Source: Acidobacteriota bacterium (GTDB taxonomy: Bacteria; Acidobacteriota; Vicinamibacteria; Vicinamibacterales; Vicinamibacteraceae). Taken from it: 9,107 bases of DNA. Numbering within the stretch: position 1 is the stretch's first letter; every line of letters begins with the position of its first letter. A program made the translations under genes and the position numbers. The DNA is taken from positions 1-9,107 of the forward strand of contig JAEZDP010000029.1 of assembly GCA_023418055.1 (NCBI GenBank), read 5' to 3'. Positions 5,725 to 9,107 of this stretch are shown here, one piece after another. A model generated the notes under the pieces. That model saw nothing but the letters and a program-made list of their open reading frames with translations. It was not told where the DNA came from and searched no databases.

Positions 5725-6594
5725 TCAGGCGCGACGGCCGGTGAAGATCATCACGCGGCTGCTCCGGCGCAGCGGACGCATCCGGTAGTCGCCGTATCGT
5801 GTCTCCACGTCGAAGCCGGTGATTCTGTAGAGCAGCTCGACCTCGCGCGGGTAGTACACGTGCGAGTCGAAGTCCATCACGTAACGGTCCACTGACGTGT
5901 TGTCCACGAGCTTGTCGTAGAGGAAGCGCACCTCGGCCCGCTGCTCGTGGGCCACATACAACGTCGTCTTGTGACGGATGAGGCGTGCCCCGGTCTCGGG
6001 GTCGGTGGTGTCCACGTCGATCTCGACGGGCGTCCGCGGCGGCGTCTGCATCGAGTCGCCGAAGGCGGCCACGTTGGGCATCACGAGATCCACCACGAAC
6101 CGGCCACCGGGGGTGAGGTTGGCGTGGGCACGCTGCCAGGCGGCGAGCTGGTCGTCGAGCGAGAGCAGGTGCGCCAGTGACGAGCACGGCGTGATGATGA
6201 GGTCGAACGGACGGTCGGCCGCCCACGTGCGCAGGTCGCCCTGCACGAACGACACACGGCGCTGCTGCGCCTTCGTCAGGCCCGCGCGCTTGCGCTCGGC
6301 CTCCTCGAGCATCGTGGGCGACAGCTCCAGCCCCACCACGTCGACGCCCGAGGGGACGCTGGCGGCCAGCGGCACCGTGACCCGCCCACTACCTGCGGCG
6401 AGTTCAAGGATGCGCCGCGGCTTCAGCTGGCGCACGAGCTCGATGTAGAACCGCACGTCCTCGTCGTCGCCTTCGTGCTCGAGGTCGTAGTCGCCGGGAC
6501 GTTCGTAGATGGCGTTGTCGCCCCGCCCCCGCTGTTGTGCGGCCGCGTCGCGTCTCGTGCGCGCCTGCGTGCTCTTGCGTGTGCGCTTGGCCAA
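5725..6594 (-). CDS. Class I SAM-dependent methyltransferase
   Basis: The product is 289 residues. Rossmann-fold methyltransferase motifs are clear: motif I ILELAAGSGRVTVPLA (62-77) binds S-adenosylmethionine, the acidic residue E90 in VVGLELSPTML (87-96) should contact the ribose, VSFVQGDLRTW (114-124) is motif II-like, and FDLIITPCSSLAHL (130-143) follows. TPGGRFVVDL (161-170) is the usual post-III strand. The C-terminal 110 residues form a beta-rich domain that may bind the substrate, but the substrate cannot be inferred; small-molecule methylation is likeliest. The first 25 residues are strongly basic (MAKRTRKSTQARTRRD) and outside the fold. The start is a TTG at 6594-6592, supported by GGAG six bases upstream. 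It is the last gene of the oxidoreductase-hydrolase-methyltransferase unit, 22 bp after the hydrolase stop. Confidence 0.88.
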   Translation of the reverse strand: MAKRTRKSTQARTRRDAAAQQRGRGDNAIYERPGDYDLEHEGDDEDVRFYIELVRQLKPRRILELAAGSGRVTVPLAASVPSGVDVVGLELSPTMLEEAERKRAGLTKAQQRRVSFVQGDLRTWAADRPFDLIITPCSSLAHLLSLDDQLAAWQRAHANLTPGGRFVVDLVMPNVAAFGDSMQTPPRTPVEIDVDTTDPETGARLIRHKTTLYVAHEQRAEVRFLYDKLVDNTSVDRYVMDFDSHVYYPREVELLYRITGFDVETRYGDYRMRPLRRSSRVMIFTGRRA

Positions 6595-6600
6595 GGGAGT

Positions 6601-6604
6601 CTCC
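6601..6604 (-). promoter_or_regulatory. Ribosome binding site supporting the TTG start of the methyltransferase
   Basis: On the minus strand GGAG lies six bases before the TTG at 6594. No in-frame ATG or GTG lies near a comparable site, so this element decides the choice of the rare start codon. Confidence 0.55.
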
Positions 6605-6616
6605 GATCAGCGGCGG

Positions 6617-7486
6617 CTAGCGGGTGAGCACGCGCCGCACGAACGCAAACAGCGCGTCGGTCGTGGCGTCGCCTGGCGTGCCGAGGTTGTCGTTGACGCT
6701 GTTGTGCGTCGCCTCACGCGCGGCAAACACCGAGACGTCGATGCCCGCCGACTCGAGCACCTGCGCCATCCGGCGTGCCTGCGCCGTCGTGTCGGGATGC
6801 CCTGCGATGTGGACGATGAAGAACGGCGGAATGCCCTTGTCGCGGGCCACGTGCGTGACGGCCGAGAAGTCGCGATGCTTCTCCGGGGAGTCACCGAACT
6901 TCTGACGGTGGCCGAAGGTCGGCATGGGCAGGTGGTGCACACGCGCCCGCGTCTCGGCCATCTCGATGATGGCCGGGATGTCGAACGTGTCGGCGTCGAC
7001 CGGCACGCACCCCTTGATGCGCGACAGATCCAGCCCCTTCCCCTCGAGGTAGCGCGCATCGGTGCAGATGAGTGCAGCCAACTGTCCGCCCGAGGAATGG
7101 CCCATCACGAGCACCCGGGACGGATCGCCGCCGTACCCGGCGATGTGTTCGTGCACCCATTGCATGGCCGAGGCGACGTCGGCGATGATGGCCTCCATGG
7201 CCACGTCGGGCAGCAGGCGGTGGTTCATCGACACGAACACGAACCCTGCGTCGGTGAACGCCCGCGGCTTGCGGGCGACCTGGCCCTTGTCGCCGGTCTG
7301 CCAGCCGCCGCCGTGAATCCAGAACACGACGGGCAGGTTGCGGCCGTTGGGCGGGGCGTGCACGTCGAGCACCTGCCGGGCGTGGCCGGCAGGCACATAG
7401 GGGATGTCGCGCGTCACCGACTGCGCGGCGGCGCTCGCCGACACCGTCAGCAGGAGGAGGAGGCTGGCTGCGTAGGACATCCTCAT
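6617..7486 (-). CDS. Secreted alpha/beta hydrolase (esterase/deacylase-like, BD-FAE-type)
   Basis: The product is 289 residues and has a signal peptide: MRM, a hydrophobic core of leucines at 5-17, and cleavage after SAAA at about 21, before Q. The alpha/beta hydrolase signature is complete: an HGGG oxyanion-hole motif at 58-61, nucleophile S131 in GHSSG (129-133), a likely acid D232 in IAGHPDTTAQ, and H261 in the EATHNS segment. The HGGG motif is typical of hormone-sensitive-lipase, carboxylesterase and BD-FAE-type enzymes, which cleave acyl or acetyl esters, including those on carbohydrates. The substrate is not readable. It acts outside the cytoplasm, in the periplasm or beyond. The ATG at 7486 is one base after the preceding gene's TGA and has AGGTG four bases upstream; a second Met two codons later is an alternative. 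Tight linkage to an exported oxidoreductase suggests they work on one substrate. Confidence 0.88.
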   Translation of the reverse strand: MRMSYAASLLLLLTVSASAAAQSVTRDIPYVPAGHARQVLDVHAPPNGRNLPVVFWIHGGGWQTGDKGQVARKPRAFTDAGFVFVSMNHRLLPDVAMEAIIADVASAMQWVHEHIAGYGGDPSRVLVMGHSSGGQLAALICTDARYLEGKGLDLSRIKGCVPVDADTFDIPAIIEMAETRARVHHLPMPTFGHRQKFGDSPEKHRDFSAVTHVARDKGIPPFFIVHIAGHPDTTAQARRMAQVLESAGIDVSVFAAREATHNSVNDNLGTPGDATTDALFAFVRRVLTR

Positions 7487-7487
7487 C

Positions 7488-8888
7488 TCACACCTGCGCG
7501 GGCACGACGTAGGGCGCCCGATACTCGCGCGTCAGCAGCGCGTCGGCGTCAGGCGCGTTGTCGAAGCGCTCCTCGTTGCCCTTGAACGTCAGCGAACGTC
7601 CCACCCGGTACGAGATGTTGGCCAGGTGGCAGAGCGACGTCGACAGGTGGCCTTCGACGATGTCGCTGTGCAGGGCCTTGTCGTCGCGCGCGCGGAGCGC
7701 GTCGAGGAAGTTGCCCCAATGGTTGCCGCCGCGGGCGCCGTCGGACGAACCCGCAAAGGGCGTGCGCTCGCGCTGCCGGAACGCCTTCCAGGTGTTGCCG
7801 CTGATCTCGAGCCAGCCGTCCTCGCCGAAGAAGAGGTTGCCGACCTCCTGCCCCTCGCTGCCTTCGTGGTTCGTGTAGCGACCGCGTGTGTCCATCTGCA
7901 ACTGGATGCCGTCGGCATACGTGTAGAGCGCGGCCTGCGTGTTGGGCGTCTCCTGCGTCGTCCGGTCGTGGCCGTACGCCTCGACATCGCCGTACACGCG
8001 GCGCCCCGGCGTCGACACGCGCTCGTCTTCCCGGAAGCCGTAGAGGCCGCCGCTCGAGTACACGGTGACGGGATGGTCGTTCCTCGCCAGCCCCCAGCGG
8101 GCGATATCGAGCTGGTGCGGGCCGGTGTTACCTGTGTCGCCGTTGCCCGTGTCCCAGTACCAATGCCAGTTGTAGTGGCTGCGCTTCTCGGCATACGGGC
8201 GCATGGGCGCGGGCCCGAGCCAGCGATCGTAGTGGAAGCCGGTCGGGGGCTCGCCCGGCGTGGCGACGCCGTACGAGTCGCGGGCCTTGAAGCACAGTGC
8301 ACGCGCCATGTACAGGCGACCGATGCCGCCGTCGTGCAGAAAGGAGATGGCCTCCCGGATGTTGTCCGACGACCGGTTGTTGAGGCCCACCTGCATCCGC
8401 ACCTTGTAGCGGTCGCGCGCCTCGATCATCTTGCGGCCTTCCCAGATGTTGTGCGACGACGGCTTCTCCACGTAGACGTGTTTGCCGGCCTGGCAGGCCA
8501 GCACCGTGGCCAGGGCGTGCCAATGGTTCGGCGTGACGATCGACACGGCATCGATGGCCTGGTCTTCGAGCACGCGATGCAGATCCCACTCGGTGGCGGG
8601 GCGGGTGCCCGTCTTCTCGTTCACCAGTTGCACGGCCTTGGCAAACAGGCGCTCGTCGGTGTCGCACAGCGTGCGCACCTGGACGTTGTGGCTGTCTTTC
8701 AGGCTGCACAGGTTGTTCAGGTGCACGGTGCCCTGGTTGCGGATGCCGATGACCGCCATGTTGATGCGGTCGTTGGCGCCCTGGATGGCGGCATACGAGC
8801 GCGCGCTCATGCCCATGGTGCCGAGGGCGACGCCCGCGGTGCCGATGACGCCGTGTCTGATGAAGTCTCGTCGGGTGGGAGTGGTCAT
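7488..8888 (-). CDS. Tat-exported Gfo/Idh/MocA-family oxidoreductase
   Basis: The product is 466 residues. The N terminus TPTRRDFIRHG is a twin-arginine (Tat) signal (RR at 6-7, then a hydrophobic segment to about 27), so the enzyme is folded with its cofactor and exported. The Rossmann domain begins INMAVIGIRNQG (42-53), continues with TPNHWHA (119-125), and has the family's EKP motif at 141-143. The C-terminal domain carries GNGDTGNTGPHQLDIARWG (248-266), with H258 and D261 as likely active-site residues. Such enzymes use NAD(P) to oxidise or reduce sugars and related alcohols, and some act as glycosidases through redox chemistry. The glycine-rich loop reads GIRNQG rather than the usual GxGxxG, so its middle glycine is replaced by arginine. 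The frame opens 28 codons earlier, but the ATG at 8888 places the Tat signal correctly. It is the first gene of a three-gene unit. Confidence 0.9.
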   Translation of the reverse strand: MTTPTRRDFIRHGVIGTAGVALGTMGMSARSYAAIQGANDRINMAVIGIRNQGTVHLNNLCSLKDSHNVQVRTLCDTDERLFAKAVQLVNEKTGTRPATEWDLHRVLEDQAIDAVSIVTPNHWHALATVLACQAGKHVYVEKPSSHNIWEGRKMIEARDRYKVRMQVGLNNRSSDNIREAISFLHDGGIGRLYMARALCFKARDSYGVATPGEPPTGFHYDRWLGPAPMRPYAEKRSHYNWHWYWDTGNGDTGNTGPHQLDIARWGLARNDHPVTVYSSGGLYGFREDERVSTPGRRVYGDVEAYGHDRTTQETPNTQAALYTYADGIQLQMDTRGRYTNHEGSEGQEVGNLFFGEDGWLEISGNTWKAFRQRERTPFAGSSDGARGGNHWGNFLDALRARDDKALHSDIVEGHLSTSLCHLANISYRVGRSLTFKGNEERFDNAPDADALLTREYRAPYVVPAQV

Positions 8889-9107
8889 TTCTCGTCGGCT
8901 CGGAGAGAGGGGCTGGACTACCCGCGGGGAGTATATGTCCACCGCGGCGCCGGGTGCAGCCTGCCTGCTCACCGCCGTGGGCGCCGCCAGCAGGGAATTG
9001 CTGCAACGGGCTCGAAGTCGCGCTACGATGCCGTCGTCTTCAACGCCAGTCGGAGTGTCGTGCCGCGGGGGCGAGCAGTGCGCCGCCCCCCCCGGCCCCC
9101 CCAGGTG
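8889..9107. other. Upstream region of the oxidoreductase unit, no confident gene
   Basis: This 219-bp stretch holds the candidate -10 described separately and no convincing complete gene. On the plus strand a possible divergent start exists: TACGAT at 9023-9028 as a -10, GGAG at 9052-9055 and a GTG at 9060 opening a frame to the window edge (MPRGRAVRRPP...). Only 16 codons are visible, so it cannot be judged. The edge has runs of eight C (9086-9093) and seven C (9096-9102). Confidence 0.4.
8930..8935 (-). promoter_or_regulatory. Candidate -10 element of the oxidoreductase-hydrolase-methyltransferase unit
   Basis: On the minus strand TATACT matches the TATAAT consensus at five of six positions, about 41 bases before the ATG at 8888, within a very GC-rich upstream region. 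The -35 region (around 8953-8958, TGCACC) is a poor match. A CCCGCGGG palindrome at 8921-8928 lies near the expected transcription start and could be an operator or chance. Confidence 0.45.

Noticed and set aside
6509..7585. A 358-codon plus-strand open frame opposite the methyltransferase, hydrolase and oxidoreductase ends
   Set aside because: It spans three supported genes on the other strand; its His/Arg/Val-rich product mirrors their codons and has no motif.
8889..8972. N-terminal extension of the Gfo/Idh/MocA protein to the Met at 8972
   Set aside because: It would bury the Tat signal behind 28 residues and run through the candidate -10 element.
9028..9107. Plus-strand frame from ATG 9028 running to the window edge
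   Set aside because: Only 26 codons are visible, with no ribosome binding site; the frame from GTG 9060, with GGAG upstream, is at least as plausible, and neither can be judged.

Overview
The window is about two thirds G+C and densely coded on both strands. It looks like an ordinary chromosomal segment of a soil-type, high-GC Gram-negative bacterium. The combination of a Tat-exported Gfo/Idh/MocA oxidoreductase, a secreted esterase-like hydrolase, DUF1990 and DUF4126 proteins and a DinB-fold protein resembles Acidobacteriota of the Vicinamibacteria type. That placement is an inference from protein style, not from a marker gene. No tRNA, rRNA, CRISPR array, insertion sequence, phage gene or attachment site is visible.

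Layout, left to right. (a) 1-816 (+): the 3' part of a membrane-anchored HAMP + HD-GYP cyclic-di-GMP phosphodiesterase that begins before the window. (b) 851-1366 (+): a DinB-fold metal-binding protein. (c) 1417-1989 (+): a small exported protein that looks like an outer-membrane beta-barrel. (d) 5326 down to 1956 (-): a compact four-gene unit. In transcription order it holds a DUF1990-like protein, a DUF1990 protein, a DUF4126 membrane protein and a sodium/solute symporter that closely resembles the animal high-affinity choline transporter (CHT1/SLC5A7). The first three genes are joined by stop/start overlaps, and the last gene's end overlaps the convergent beta-barrel gene by 34 bp. (e) 5374-5664 (+): a small one- or two-helix membrane protein, divergent from unit (d), with a -10-like element placed so that its mRNA could be leaderless. 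(f) 8888 down to 5725 (-): a three-gene unit of a Tat-exported Gfo/Idh/MocA oxidoreductase, a secreted alpha/beta hydrolase and a SAM-dependent methyltransferase. (g) 8889-9107: the upstream region of that unit, with a plausible -10 element and poly-C runs at the window edge.

How they may work together. Unit (f) places two exported enzymes, an NAD(P)-type oxidoreductase and an esterase/deacylase-type hydrolase, in one transcript, which suggests modification of a sugar or ester outside the cytoplasm; the methyltransferase's substrate cannot be read. Unit (d) couples a probable Na+-driven quaternary-amine (choline-like) importer with three proteins of unknown function, and is the most interesting part of the window. 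No choline-oxidation or glycine-betaine genes are present to confirm the substrate.
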